From Cutaneotrichosporon cavernicola (taxonomy: Eukaryota > Basidiomycota > Tremellomycetes > Trichosporonales > Trichosporonaceae), in NCBI RefSeq assembly GCF_030864355.1, contig NC_083397.1, positions 2,852,001 through 2,916,000 of the forward strand: 64,000 bases of DNA. The letters are read 5' to 3'. Below are positions 1 through 11,005 of the stretch, in pieces. Within the stretch, counting starts at the first letter, position 1; the number at the start of each line of letters is the position of its first letter. The notes under the pieces are model-generated. The model ran no database searches. It was not told the DNA's origin and was given only the letters and a program-made list of their open reading frames with translations. A program made the translations under genes and the position numbers.

Positions 1-175
1 CGTATTGTTGCTGAGCACAAGGCGGGGAAACACGCGCCTGCTCAAGCTCAAGCTGCCCGCTCATCTCGCTCACCCCGCTCGCAGCGTAAAGCCACGTGAC
101 CGTGGCCGTGACCAACAAGCAAACACGCACCATGCATATGTTACCCATACCTATCATGCCCACAGCACTCACACC

Positions 176-1575
176 TCACGCGAGCCACCGCCGCCATTCG
201 GGGCCAATACACCCGTCGAGCTCGATACGTTCCTTCTCCACGCTGTCGGGCTTGAACCGCGCCCCCTCAAAGTCGATAAGCCGCAGTCCTCCCCCGTCAC
301 CCAGCTCGCGCCGGATATGCCGCAGCTCCAGGTCGCCATGGACGACCCCCGCGCCGTGGACCTTGGTATAGAGCTGGGCGACGGCGCGGCGTTGTTGTGG
401 AATCAGATCATCCCATGTTCCCTTGCCCCCGTCGTGCTTTCGGTGAATCGCCCGTCCCACACGCTCGAGGACGAGGGCATACAGCCGTCGCCCCTTGTCG
501 TCTGCGCCGGAATAGACGCCATAATACCGCGGCACAGCAGTGCCCTGCAGCGAACGTAGAGGACCAGCGTACATCTCCGCCTCGAAGAGTGCTGCGCGCA
601 TATTGGCTGCCGCTTCGGCCTCCTTGGTCGTTGGGCTGGTTGAGGAGGAAGAAGAGGAGCGCGCGCGCGCGCGGGGAAACTTGCCAATATCGGGAGAGAA
701 GAGCTTGACCACGAGCTGAGGGAAGCTGGAGGTAGAGGTTGAGGTCGAGGTAGATGTATTGGTCCTGGGGGAGCGGAAGGCCGGCTCGTCGACGGATCTA
801 CGTTCCATTGTCGGTTCGCCTGGGGCCGAGGGATCTTGGCCGAAACTGGACATTCCGCGCGGCTGGCCAGCGCTTGCGCCGTAGACTGTCCATGTACGCC
901 CTGCCCCTAGAAGAGGACCGATACGCAGACGCGTTAGGGCTTCGGCGGCGGGGCATTGTTCAGGTGTGTGAAGGGCGCGCAGGAAGGGGATGCTGGCGAC
1001 GAGAGAGGTGAGTTCGGGATGGGCCGAGCCGTAACCCATCCTCAGGTTAGCCGGGAGGACGAGGGAGAGTTTGGGCCCAGGCTGGCGTCAGCGTTGCTTC
1101 GGGGGAAGGAAGGAAGGAGAGGGGGGGAAGGAGCCGAAGGTGTTGAGGGGAGAGGGGGAAAGGCTGGGGAGGAGGGACAGGGGTGGAGACCATCGCTTGA
1201 GAAAACAGTACCCACATCAGATGCGGCGCGGAGTCCTTCTAGACCCGCCTGTCCACCGGAACTCGAGCTCGACGACTCCGACCCAGACCCCGACCCGGAA
1301 TTGGAACTAGAACTCGAGCTCGAGCTTGATCCGCGGATATCGCTCGCTTCGCTCCCGTCCTCTGGCTCGAGCTGGCCACGGCGACTGGAGAGCGGCTCGA
1401 ACGGTGGTGGCGGGCGGTCGTCGCGGCCCATACTGTAGTTGTCGGGACTGCGGACGGCGGCTGAGGTGATACCAGCCCTCTGCGTTCTTCCGATGCGAGC
1501 GGTGGGCAGCGCAAGGGGGCGCAAGACGGGTCGTATTGCGTAGGCGCGAGAGAAAGCTGTTAGGATTTGGCGCAT
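176..1575 (-). CDS. protein kinase-like protein, two exons
   Basis: Exons 1575..1216 and 1081..176 give 421 residues. The intron 1215..1082 starts GTGGGT and ends CTGACGCCAG, and both sides are in phase 0. The first 35 residues are rich in Arg, Ala and Leu with no acid, like a mitochondrial presequence; a serine-rich and proline-rich linker follows. The C-terminal third has kinase landmarks: a V-V-K lysine strand, a catalytic-loop-like HGDLELRHI, and LIDFEGA where DFG would stand. The fold is therefore that of the small fungal protein-kinase-like proteins. The loop lacks the usual HRD arginine and the usual DFG glycine, so activity is uncertain. Target and role are unknown. A later in-frame Met (MGRDD) is an alternative start that would remove the leader. 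Confidence 0.7.
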
Positions 1576-1929
1576 GGTTGTACTGCCGTGCTGTGTGGGC
1601 AGATGTGAAGAGGGAGAGTGAAGAGGAAGTGAGAGAAGATGAGAAGCAAGGCGGTTAGGGAAGGGGGAAGGGGGAAGAGGGGTGGAGTGAGCTGGAGTGG
1701 AGGTGAGGGGTTCCGGTTAATTGCGCGGAATGTTGAGCCGGGTGGAAGTCTGACTCGACTGACTTCGGCAATATCCAGGGCTGAAGAGCAAACTAACAGT
1801 CACCAACTCCCTCACATCCACCCGAGTTTGATGCCCCCTAATTCATTGAATTCATTAGCCCCCGGCTCGCATCACGACTAGCCTCCTTGCAATCTGTGAC
1901 TAGGTGGCGATTTGACGTGCAAAAGAATA

Positions 1930-2032
1930 TCTCACCACTGTGAGTCGAACACAGGACCTGCGGATGTGACTCTCGATCGAGAGGAAGTTGACCAATTACA
2001 GTCCGACGCTCTACCAACTGAGCTATGGTGAG
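1930..2032 (-). tRNA. tRNA-Tyr (GTA) with intron
   Basis: Reading the minus strand, the acceptor stem CTCACCA pairs with TGGTGAG, followed by discriminator A. The D arm is GCTC..GAGC, the anticodon loop starts CTGTAA (anticodon GTA), and the T arm CTGTG-TTCGACT-CACAG pairs perfectly. A 30-nt intron occupies 1966..1995 directly after position 37, the usual place for nuclear tRNA introns. Position 27 faces 43 as a U-C mismatch; the other anticodon-stem pairs hold. Confidence 0.93.
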
Positions 2033-2574
2033 GATCGATACCACGTGAGGTTGCAGTGGACCAGGATGCGTGATTGGGGAAGAGGGACGCGGATGTTGGG
2101 AATGAGCGATGCATACACTACGAACAGATCAAAAGTATGAGAGGCGTTAATGTTGTGGGGTGGCCTCGAAGGTGTCAGATGGCCGCAGAAGGAGCTGGAT
2201 AGCTGGATAGCCTCGAAGGCTTGTGCATATTCAGGTTAGATTGTAAACCAGATGATCAGATAAAGCTTTACTCGTAGGTACCGTATTCTGCACATACCTC
2301 AGTACGACAAATGTCTGACGTGTCTGGGAACTGACGCGTCTGGGATCTGACGCGTCGCACTCCCTGAGTTTTAGTTCGTGGATGTCTCACAACTCACGCG
2401 AGCAGATTGGTACGTGCCAGCCCACTCGGCCTGACTCAACAGCGGTGCGAGCTCCATGCCAACCCTCCCCACGAAAAGTAAATACACTGCTGTAGCTGAA
2501 ATGGGTCACTAGAATTTTTTGTTAAGTTTGCGGGCTTCCATCACGCTCATAATGTACAGTACAATGTTACCACA
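2033..2574. other. intergenic, no gene seen
   Basis: No open frame with family resemblance or plausible exon structure was found. The stretch has a short direct repeat (gacgcgtctggga / gacgtgtctggga, about 2317-2345). Its left part shares a short phrase (ggatagcctc-aaggct) with a site near 6335, suggesting old dispersed repeats. Confidence 0.5.
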
Positions 2575-3828
2575 CTACCAAACATGCCCACCCTGGTCCT
2601 GACAAGCTAACCATAAGCCTAAATCGAAGGCCTCTGCGACCGGCACCTGGACAGGTGCAGGATCGGGTACAGGTGCAGGATCGGGTGCTGGTGCGGGCTC
2701 GGGTATCTCGAAGCCGTTGAGGAACTCAAGGAGTGCAATGGGCTCCTCCTGGTGAGGTGGCGGCTGATGAGCCACCATTGCGGCCGCCCCCAAATCCCAG
2801 GGCTGGACTTGGTCCACCTGGAAATCCCAAGGATGGAATTGGGCCTGCCCGAGTCCTGGCACGTCATTGCCATCGAAATGGAGCTGTTGGATCCCATTAA
2901 ACCCAACAGGGAGGCCGTCTTGTGGTGCGCCGCCGAGGGGCCCATTGAGGGGGGCGAGGGGAGGGTAGAAGCCTACAGCGGGAGGAGGAGGCAATTTGGC
3001 TGGGGCAGGAGGAGGAGGAGGGAGGAAGTCGACTGGCAAAGGTTCGGCCAGTGCAACTGTAGGGGGAGAGGGGGGAGGGAAGTAGCCGATGGGTGGCGGG
3101 TCGAAATGAGGGTTGATTAGACCCATGGGCTCTTCAGCCACTGGCGCCAATAGAGGCTGTGGAGCCTCTAATGCGGGTGGCGCCAAGTCCATTCCTCCCA
3201 AGTGGTTGTCCAAAGGCGCGCCATCTGGGTTTGGCGGAGCTACAACCTCTCCCAATTGTCCCTGAGGAACCCGGTCTCCAACCTTCCGATCTGGCCTTGG
3301 GCGGCGGCGGCGGGCGTCCTTGGCAGGAAAATGGGGGCATGCCTGCTTGAACTGCCGGCACTTGGAGCACCTGGCGTCAGTTCTCGAATCAACAGATTGG
3401 TACTGTACTCACCCATCGATGGCGACTACGAGGTTGGCGCCGATGTCCGACTCGTATATCCCCAGACGAGCTGCTAGGACTTTGTGGCGCGCTTCCTCCG
3501 TCGTGCCACGCACAATGAACAAACAGGCCTGCTGCTCTCGGGCATTGCAGCAGTTACGACAGCTATCCGTCTGCGATTTTACAATCGCATAACAGACATT
3601 GTCGTCCTCGCTGTTGTTGTACGCCTTGAGGAAGCTCTCGAGGCGGGCTTCGTCCTTTGGAGACGCTCCCTTGACGGCCTCGAGCTTCCTCTTGAAGGCT
3701 TCCAGAGCAGGCTAATGTTAGACAATTCCCGAGATGTTACTTACCTGTATGTCGACATTGACTTCGACAACAAGGCGGAGGCGGAGGCTTTCATTGCAGA
3801 AAGACTTCTGGGAGCGGACGGAGGGCAT
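2575..3828 (-). CDS. unrecognised cysteine-motif protein with proline-rich tail (family member 1)
   Basis: Exons 3828..3745, 3711..3413 and 3370..2575 give 392 residues. Intron 1 is GTAAGT..CATTAG and intron 2 is GTGAGT..CTGACGCCAG; phases match. Residues about 60-100 hold a cluster ending C-R-N-C-C followed by Q-A-C-L-F. Straight after the second intron comes C-S-K-C-x6-C, then a basic stretch rich in Arg. The remaining ~240 residues are Pro-rich with a few acidic and Gly positions and look disordered. The cysteine spacing is not Zn2Cys6 and I do not recognise the family. A clear relative lies 4 kb away (7734..8668). Metal binding is a guess from the cysteine pairs; the basic patch and disordered tail would suit a nuclear protein, but nothing proves this. 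Confidence 0.72.
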
Positions 3829-6800
3829 CTTGTCTGGTTCTGGTGATGTGGGGTGGCGTCGAGATGTTGAGACAAGATACTAGAGCTTGAGAGTTGCTGT
3901 TTGCAGATGGAAGAGAAAACCAACCCATGGTCAAATTTATATGAGAAGAGGTGCATTTCCGCTTGTTGCTACCTCCATAACTCCTTGAACCTCGGCGAGG
4001 ATGCGTTGAACAAATGTTTCACCGAGACTGAATAATGTCAAGAGACTGAGTGATCAGATCTGAATCTACCTTGTCCGCAGCTGGCAATGATCTCAGCGAC
4101 ATCAGCAGTGGTTTCAGGACTGTCATGTTCAGGACCTTGCCTACAGGTACTGTGCCTGCTGGGAAACTCAGACAACGGGTGGTTTAGTCTTGGGAGCGAT
4201 TCTAAATTCGATGGCTAAGACGAAGTTGGCGCAGGTGACCTTGGGGTGCGGACGTTGATTGCGGCGCCAACCATCGTCACCTGTGCACCTATGAGGAATG
4301 TTACAATACGGGAGCAGCCATGGCCAAATCGAAAGAGATGGCGGAGGATGCAGAGGAGACTGGTTACCGCTTTCCCCACAAAGAATTGACTCGACACTTG
4401 CTCACAATCCCGGTCAAGCCATCGACATTGCCGATCCAGGCTCGGTCAGCTTTCGACTTTGGCCGCATGGCCGTCGGCCTGGCACAACATGACGTTTTGG
4501 TCTTGTTGCCCTAAGACAGTGCCACCGTTAGTCCTATCCATAGGCCACGTTGCGAACGTTAGTCAATTGTAACCCACGAGAGCAGATCAAGATCAGATAC
4601 TTGATCTTCCGTGATTTACCCTGCAAATAGCTTGTGGGCAGGAGGTCACCTCACTTGCTCAATGTTCGCACCTCCAAGACTGGGAGCTGATGCGTGTCCT
4701 GGATCATAGCCCCATGTGGTGTCCATAGACAATTGTGCTGCTGAATGGTCAGATTGCAAACTGATCGGGGCATGCTTTCTAGCACCTGCTAAGCGGGCCG
4801 TTCGATTCAATAGGGTGAGGTGACATTGCCGTGCGGTGCGAGTGGCTGGAGATAATCTGAGACCCGGAGGTATGGTAACGAGGATGAATCAGACCGCTAC
4901 TTTCAGGAACGTACGAGCCGAGGATCCGGACGTATCCTGCGGATATTTCCAGACCGCAAGCCCGTTTTCTCATGGTTAGTGACACTTTTCCGGAACCGAT
5001 GAAGACATTGGGGTTTTCGCGGCGTGGTGGCAACAGTGTTTTGATCAGGCGCTTTGGTTGATTCGTCGGGGGGTTGGCCACACTAGTTTTTGATCAGGCC
5101 CATGTACTGCTGCCCTCTCCCTATCGCCTCCCAAGCCTCACCGCTGTATACTGTGCGCTTAAGGGTACCAGCTTACCAGTTTGTATTTATTGTATTTTCG
5201 TGGTTGGATTTTCAATGCTTTTGTGCCAACTCTCGCCAACTGACCCCCAATTCGACTCAAGCAATGTGCTCATCTGTTTCGCCTCACTCGGCCGCGCTTT
5301 GCACTTTCTTGCCTGTTATTGGAGCTTCACATCACTTGTGGTGGGCCATTCATGTTGCCGTTTTAGCCGTTGGTGTTGGTGTCCCGTAGTCCCCGACGGC
5401 GAAGTTCGCTAAAACCAGTAGCCTCAAATTTACGTTTCTGCATTCTCTTCACACCTCATTACAACATTTGGGATGTATGTTGCATCGGTCCTGAAGGCAG
5501 GCGCAGATAAGTCGGCGTGGCCTTGGAAAGCGGGATTCTAGTTGATGGAGGTGGGTCGCATTCACCGACAGTTATTCACCGATAGTCCAAGGAAAGTGAA
5601 CGTAATTCCAATGCAGTCGGATCGACTTGGTGACAAGGTGATACATACCTTAGAAGTACAGAATAGTAACGAGACCGACATGTAATGTACGATAGGTCAG
5701 GTGGCAGTAGCGGGGCGTCGTTACTGAGGAACGAGCCGTCGTAACCAAGTAACGATGGTTCGTGACTATGGTGCCAACGAGTCGTTGAGAGGTACAGTGG
5801 TATGCGACATGCCACTACAATGGTGCCAACGAGTAGTTGAGATGTACATGTACAGTGGTATGCGTGATGCCACTACAAAGTGCCAGGAGGGGGAGGTGCT
5901 AGCTTTGCAGGATAGAGACAGGTGATGATGTAGAATGGCCGTTGGTGTGAGAATTTCAGGCATCGAAAGGCAAAGGAAAGGGAAGGGAGAGGCATGACGG
6001 ATTGGGGATGGGAAAAACTTGACGGATTGGCTTGCTGGGCCAGAGCTGGAACGCGGTGCAACTCATTATCATGAGCGGGAGTTGAGATTGTGGGCAGGTT
6101 GAAGGTAGAGATTGTCAGGTAGGACAGCTGCGGTTTACTACTCTCGAGAGTCCTTGCTGAGCTCGGGGTACCACCATCTCGAAATCGGAGGGCGGAACCC
6201 TAGGCCCTATTGCGGGCCACAGTGCAATCCAAGTATTCTGTGTTCAACAGGCCATGGGCCGGGTACAAGAAATGCTTGGACAGCACTGTATGACGCAGTG
6301 GCTGCCGGGACGTCGCGGGAGAAGACGGGCATTGGATAGCCTCCAAGGCTCGTGTGCACTCAGAGCAGGCCGTATCGTATAATGCTGTACTCACAGTTTC
6401 TGTATTCTGCCTTCTCTTCATACCCCATTGCAACAGACGGATGGCGGCCACCGCAGTACATCAAGCCCTGGCGGATCGCTGAACGTTGTGAAGAGCGGGG
6501 CCGAGCTTCGAAGTTGGATCATGGTGAATGGCGTGGTTGTCACCGCCACATTGGAAGCCGATGATGGCCATCGTAGAGTGCCGAGGTGCCAAGGATATTG
6601 TCCAGGGGTAAGGAGGGGTAATGGGGGTAATGATGGGTGAAAGGAAGGTGGTTGGGGTTCCGGGAGGCGTTGGTGGAGGGAGTCGAGAGGGGAAAGGAGT
6701 GGTGGAGCTATTCAGCGGGCGACGTTGGAAAGCATGGTGAAGTGAGAGGGAAAGGAGAGGGCTGGAGACATGTCGAGGGAAGGTGGACAGGCCCAAGCTC

Positions 6801-7733
6801 CACTGTAGTGAGCCAGAGGACGGCGTTCACATGACTCGCGGCTCATGGATCCTGCCTTGCATCGCGATGAAGGGCGAGCGCATAGTGCCAGTGGATGATT
6901 TGGGTGGACTGGGGCAGATAGATGGAGAAGTGTGGGTTGTCGAAGATGCTGAACAAAGAGAAGAATGGAAGGGTGCAGCTCCAACATGCCTAACCTGAAT
7001 CGCAGCGCGGGTGGGTACCCCACCCATCACCTTGCGCCAATGGGCAATTGGCGCTACAAACCAACCACCCCACATGCGCATCAGCCGAGTCACGCAAACG
7101 AGAAAATGAGGGGTTTAACTCACAAGTTTTCTTGTTCTTTATGCACAGGCAAGCATAGGTTGCTGACGGGATACGCCCAGTAAGGTGGGATGTGTGGCGT
7201 GCGATGCCGAGTGCAAGGATGGCATCAGTCGAAATTCATCTGCCCCACTCCTTCAGCAATGTATGCTTCTCGCGAGGTCTAAAAAATATTGAGGTGGTGC
7301 TATATATTTGCTTGGTTCAGTGCAAAGAGGTCACGGGTTCGATTCTTTGCCGGTTGCGATCCTGCAACATCTCGCTACTTATGACATCGTCGGATGAGCG
7401 TGTGGTGATGAGCAAACCAGTTCTGTCTCAGAGTTGTAAGTGGCACGAGATCAGCGTCACGTCCAGCTAGATCGATGTAGCATTTCTGCAGCTCGGTAGT
7501 TGTGGGATGAGTGCACGGACGAGTCAGCGTCCTGGGCTGACAACTGCGACAGATGCCTTCTGCACAGATACACATGGTTTCCCCCAAGTGTCCTCGGAGG
7601 CGACTACTACACATTCGATACACTATCCCGCAAAACACGACCGCCTGGTCGGCACGGTCGCTGCCCTCGATCTCATAAACAGTTGGGCAACATTCGCAGG
7701 CGGACTCGGCCTTGATCTCGGGCTTGACATCCA
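3829..7733. other. 3.9-kb gene-poor region
   Basis: I found no gene I can support. Open frames are short and show no family resemblance, consistent codon pattern or splice logic. The region holds a tandem repeat with hairpins (5767..5877). Two diverged copies of one phrase occur, gtttctg-attc..tcttca-ac-catt-caaca, at about 5436-5465 and 6396-6432. It looks like old non-coding or relic DNA between two members of the cysteine-motif family. A 119-residue minus-strand open frame at its right end (7375..7734) is listed separately. Confidence 0.5.
5767..5877. repeat. two tandem copies of a ~55-bp unit with a terminal hairpin
   Basis: Copy 1 is 5767..5819 and copy 2 is 5820..5877. Both start atggtgccaacgagt and end gccactaca. 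The 3' part of each folds as GTGGTATG..CATGCCAC, or the slightly changed GTGGTAT..ATGCCAC. Copy 2 has a small insertion (gtacat) in its middle. Confidence 0.8.
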
Positions 7734-7734
7734 T
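7375..7734 (-). other. cysteine-containing open frame downstream of family member 2
   Basis: A 119-residue minus-strand frame begins right where the last exon of the 7734..8668 gene stops, but in a different frame. It has C-E-C-C near residue 13 and further pairs C-I-C and C-R-S-C, a density recalling the neighbouring family. No intron with good signals joins it to the upstream gene: the only phase-compatible choices have weak donors and would be shorter than 40 nt. It could be a missing last exon, a decayed third copy, or chance. Confidence 0.25.
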
Positions 7735-8668
7735 TATCTTTGGGAGGGCGCCTCGACGTCCACGAGGTAATCGACAAAGGTTTGGTAGACTTCAACACGA
7801 CGCTCTTTACCCGACTGGCTTGCGTACGTCTCCATCGTGGCATCGCCCATTCCGACAAGCACCTTGATTCGCTTCTCGGCGGTCACAGCGGTTGGAACGG
7901 ACGAGGTCGACAGCATCTGAGCGGCGGCCACGAGGAGGTCGTTGTGCTGCTGTCAGTCCGTTCTGATATCTGTTTACCTTCTGGTCCTTGTGCTCCGTCA
8001 CATTGGGATGCTTCGTCCTCGACTGGTACGCTTAAGGCGCGGTCTGCCAGCTGCTGAATTGTGTGATCAGCCACTACAGTAGGGGCCCCTGCCCCCCAGC
8101 CGATTCTGATCCTCCATAAACCCTCCTACCTGCGTATCGTTGGTGCGCTCCATTGCATCGGGAGGATAGGCCCTCAGCCGCATGCTCCTCAACAGCCTCA
8201 GCAGCCTCCTGGCGCGCGGGAACTGGGCCTGTTGGCCCCCTGCCGGGGACAAAAACGTAGACAACGCTATCGCAGGTCCGCGCGCCTTGCAGGTACAAAC
8301 GACACACCTGTGATCAACAAACTACGACTGGGCCACATACCGAAAGTATGAGTGAAGATTCTCGACTGGGGCAATGCTGCGCTCGTTGCCTTGCCCCATG
8401 GCCGGGTGGTTTCGCACTGCATACAGAAGGTCGACTATCCCGTGTCCAATTGTAGGACGAGGTCGCATGAGGAAGAGGCAAGCACCATTGTTCGCGTCGG
8501 GTGCGCACGGGCCGCATCCAACTGAACAATGAGCTCTGACCGTCACGGAGATGACTCACCGTCGCCCACTGCAAGAGCATAGCAACTATCGCTGTCGCTG
8601 ATGTAGGCCTTTTGGTACTGGCGATACCGGGAAGTCTTGGCCTTCTTCTCCTGGCCCCACGCCTTCAT
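7734..8668 (-). CDS. unrecognised cysteine-motif protein (family member 2), start uncertain
   Basis: The exons 8668..8560, 8521..8341, 8307..8130, 8022..7978 and 7946..7734 join in phase to 241 residues. Introns are 31-107 nt with GT donors (GTGAGT, GTATGT, GTAGGA, GTAAAC). It parallels the 2575..3828 gene: K-A-Y then C-Y-A, then C-G-P-C, then G-A-C-L-F with an Arg two residues on, and after an intron at the same place C-V-V-C-T-C. The C-terminus differs: instead of a Pro-rich tail it has a helical-looking stretch ending V-E-A-P-S-Q-R. The reading frame stays open upstream of Met 8668 and coding-like sequence continues to about 8830, so a 5' exon is probably missing. Exons 4 and 5 rest on weaker splice sites than 1-3. 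Confidence 0.5.
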
Positions 8669-8854
8669 GTAGTCTAGGATCGACTGCGGCGAGCGCAACT
8701 CTCACCCCAAATCACCATAACCTCTGGGTTATCTTCGTGGCTGGGGCGAACACCTTCCTCCAGGCTTCTCCAGGCTCTCCAGGCTGTGAGCTGTGAATTG
8801 ACGAGGAGAGCAACGCGGTATACGAAGCATGATGTTACGAGATGATGAGTGAAG

Positions 8855-8882
8855 AGTCAAGAGTCAAGAGTCAAGAGTCAAG
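8855..8882. repeat. 7-bp tandem repeat (gagtcaa x4)
   Basis: Four perfect head-to-tail copies of gagtcaa, followed by a broken fifth. It lies just upstream of the cysteine-motif gene 2 in the ~380-bp gap before the next gene; nothing else is seen in that gap. Confidence 0.9.
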
Positions 8883-9211
8883 GGTGAGGCGCATCGGGAG
8901 GAAGGCTTGTGTGGGACCAAATGACATGTGGTCTGTGCGCAGCAGTCGTCCTCGTTGCAGCAGCCAGGTACCAACTCCACGTTGGACATCACCACAGACG
9001 GTCTGCAGTGGTCAAAGCAGCCACCAAGAGCTCTGCCGGACGCGGATGCACCTTGTCGGGGTGAGTGGACGCGTGCGACGCGGACTCACGAGCTCACCAA
9101 CGCAGGCACTCTCACCGCTGATGGCGACAGCGACGGGATACCAGATCTGCCCAGCGTCGTACTTGATGGCTTGTGCGAGGGTCGCAGTTGTGCGTCGAGT
9201 CCCGCAACGAG

Positions 9212-9832
9212 CTATCTTGGCGCTAATCCAAACTCCTCAACCATATCCTGGAGCACCGTTCTCCTAGCATGTGACCTCGACGACCACGAGAATGCCGACG
9301 ATGTTGTTTGCTGCTGGAGGCCCGCATGTGAGCTGGCGGATGACGCCGTGGTATCTCTAGCCCCCGCCCGCGGCGGGGTAAAGTATCCGTGATCGAACAG
9401 TCCGGACCTGGCCAACCCAGGGCCTCCCGTGGCAACTTCGAGCGACTCCCACGAGATATCGCACTCGTCTTCCCCGACCTCACTCGGTAGACGAATCTCG
9501 ATGCCCTGTCGTCGCGCAACCACCGCGAGTGCCATGATGAGCGCCGCGACATCTGGCTCGCTGCCATCCACGAATCGGGCTGGGTCGACTGCACCAAGGT
9601 CCATCCCCACTTCAACGGCTAGGGAGCCGAGGAGGACCTTGGTTAGTTCGACTTCGGCGTTGCGGTCTCGTGGAGAGCGGAGAGAGGGAGGAAGTGCGAG
9701 GCGCGGTGTTAGATGCTCAAGGATTAGGAGGAGGAGGGTTGGGGGAACGGCTGCGAGGGTTGAGGGATAACGGACGGGGAGAGAGAGGGATGATAGGAGG
9801 GCGTGTAGAACTGGGAGGGGTGGAGTGGGCAT
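9212..9832 (-). CDS. conserved-looking protein, possibly DUF5745/CH-like N-terminal domain
   Basis: A single open frame of 206 residues starts at ATG 9832. Residues about 10-115 are well structured: a Leu-rich segment (LSLPVRYPSTLAAVPPTLL), a basic patch, then helices with V-D-G and many Ala/Val. From memory this resembles the CH-like DUF5745 fold of CEP95-type proteins, but I cannot confirm it. The second half is low in complexity (Ser, Arg, Thr). The stop TAG is followed by about 140 bases open in the same frame. An intron from the GTTGAG at codon 197 to that TAG would be in phase 0 (33 nt) and would extend the protein, so the C-terminus is uncertain. Confidence 0.55.
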   Translation of the reverse strand: MPTPPLPVLHALLSSLSLPVRYPSTLAAVPPTLLLLILEHLTPRLALPPSLRSPRDRNAEVELTKVLLGSLAVEVGMDLGAVDPARFVDGSEPDVAALIMALAVVARRQGIEIRLPSEVGEDECDISWESLEVATGGPGLARSGLFDHGYFTPPRAGARDTTASSASSHAGLQQQTTSSAFSWSSRSHARRTVLQDMVEEFGLAPR

Positions 9833-11005
9833 TTGTGGTGGAGGTGGAGGTGGAGGCGGAGGCGGAGGCAGTGAGGCCGGTTTGGGATGAAAAGATCAAT
9901 GTCTTGGTGAGTTGCGGTTGGGTGTGGTGGAGTGGCTGGTAAAAGGCCATGTCTTGGCGTCGGGGTGTGGATGGAAGGTGGATGATGATGGAGATGACAT
10001 GGATAATAACGACATGTGAGCGATGGGCGTTGTCTTGTTGACAGAGCTCCAAAGCTTACATTCCTATTGGTTGACATATTAATAGAACTCGGCTATTGGA
10101 ACCAAACACCATTTCTAATGCATTCCGTGCCCACATATCTAATGGGTTTACGCAAGTCATCCAAGTCTTCTTCGTAACACCTGAACGGCCTTTACAGCAG
10201 GGTTACGAACGGCCGCTGTCGTGAGTGGCCTACTAGCGGAACGGATCCATCGTCCCCAAGATATGCATGAAGGTGGGGGCGGTTGATGGTAATCAGGTTT
10301 CCGACGAGGCCCGTGTACATCCTGTCTGAGATTTAGTATACATGCTCCAACTTGCAACTATGCAAATGGTATATTGTGAATACCGGCTCACAGCTGAGAC
10401 GGCTAATGACAGATGGGAGAGACACGACAGCCGCCGCAGACACGGCTAATGCGGCTAACGCCTCAAGAGGGCCGCGAAAACATCCCAGCACCCCAGCTGG
10501 TCTGGTGGTGAGGCGGTAACTCGTCGGGTTACTGGTGGTCGCTGGTTCGACTCACTTGCCTGGAAACACATCTTGTACTATTATCTGCTCTGCCCTGCTC
10601 TTATCTGCCCTGCTCTACTCTGCCCTACAAACAAGCCCCCAAACAGATTGCGGACACAGATATTTTTGCCAAACTCACCAACATACATGCTCGCTGCAGG
10701 ATGCAGCCAATGAATATCCCACCGAGACTTTAGAGTATGCCACAAACGCCCCGGACGGGTCGAATGCGTGAGTGATACACTTAAGAGCGTATGCCCTGCC
10801 TGACTGGTTGGCATGCATGTGTCCTGCAAGGTCCTGGAACACGGCGTCGACTTGGATTAGGAGAGACTCAGGATGGACTCACATCTGCGCACGAAACCAA
10901 TCATTACCTTAATCCCGCCTGTGGCCGCGGCTTCGGCGGCAGCGACAACGGGTTTGGAGTCCTCGACGCCAACTGCTCCTATAATACTCATGCATGCTGT
11001 ACTCT
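9833..11005. other. intergenic, no gene seen
   Basis: Low-complexity purine-rich DNA at 9833-9990, then AT-richer sequence. A segment at 10500-10570 has a TTCGACT box but no pairing arms, so it is not a tRNA. Open frames are short and unsupported. Confidence 0.45.

Noticed and set aside
4298..4514. 64-codon plus-strand open frames
   Set aside because: Two overlapping short frames, neither with conserved features or splice partners.
7310..7360. tRNA-like T-loop (gggttcgatt)
   Set aside because: The flanking bases do not form a T stem, acceptor or anticodon arm.
8842..9267. 141-codon plus-strand open frame
   Set aside because: No start context or family; overlaps the 3' part of the 9212..9832 gene on the other strand and begins in the 7-bp repeat.
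10500..10570. tRNA-like T-loop (ggttcgact)
   Set aside because: No pairing T stem or acceptor; probably chance or a very old fragment.
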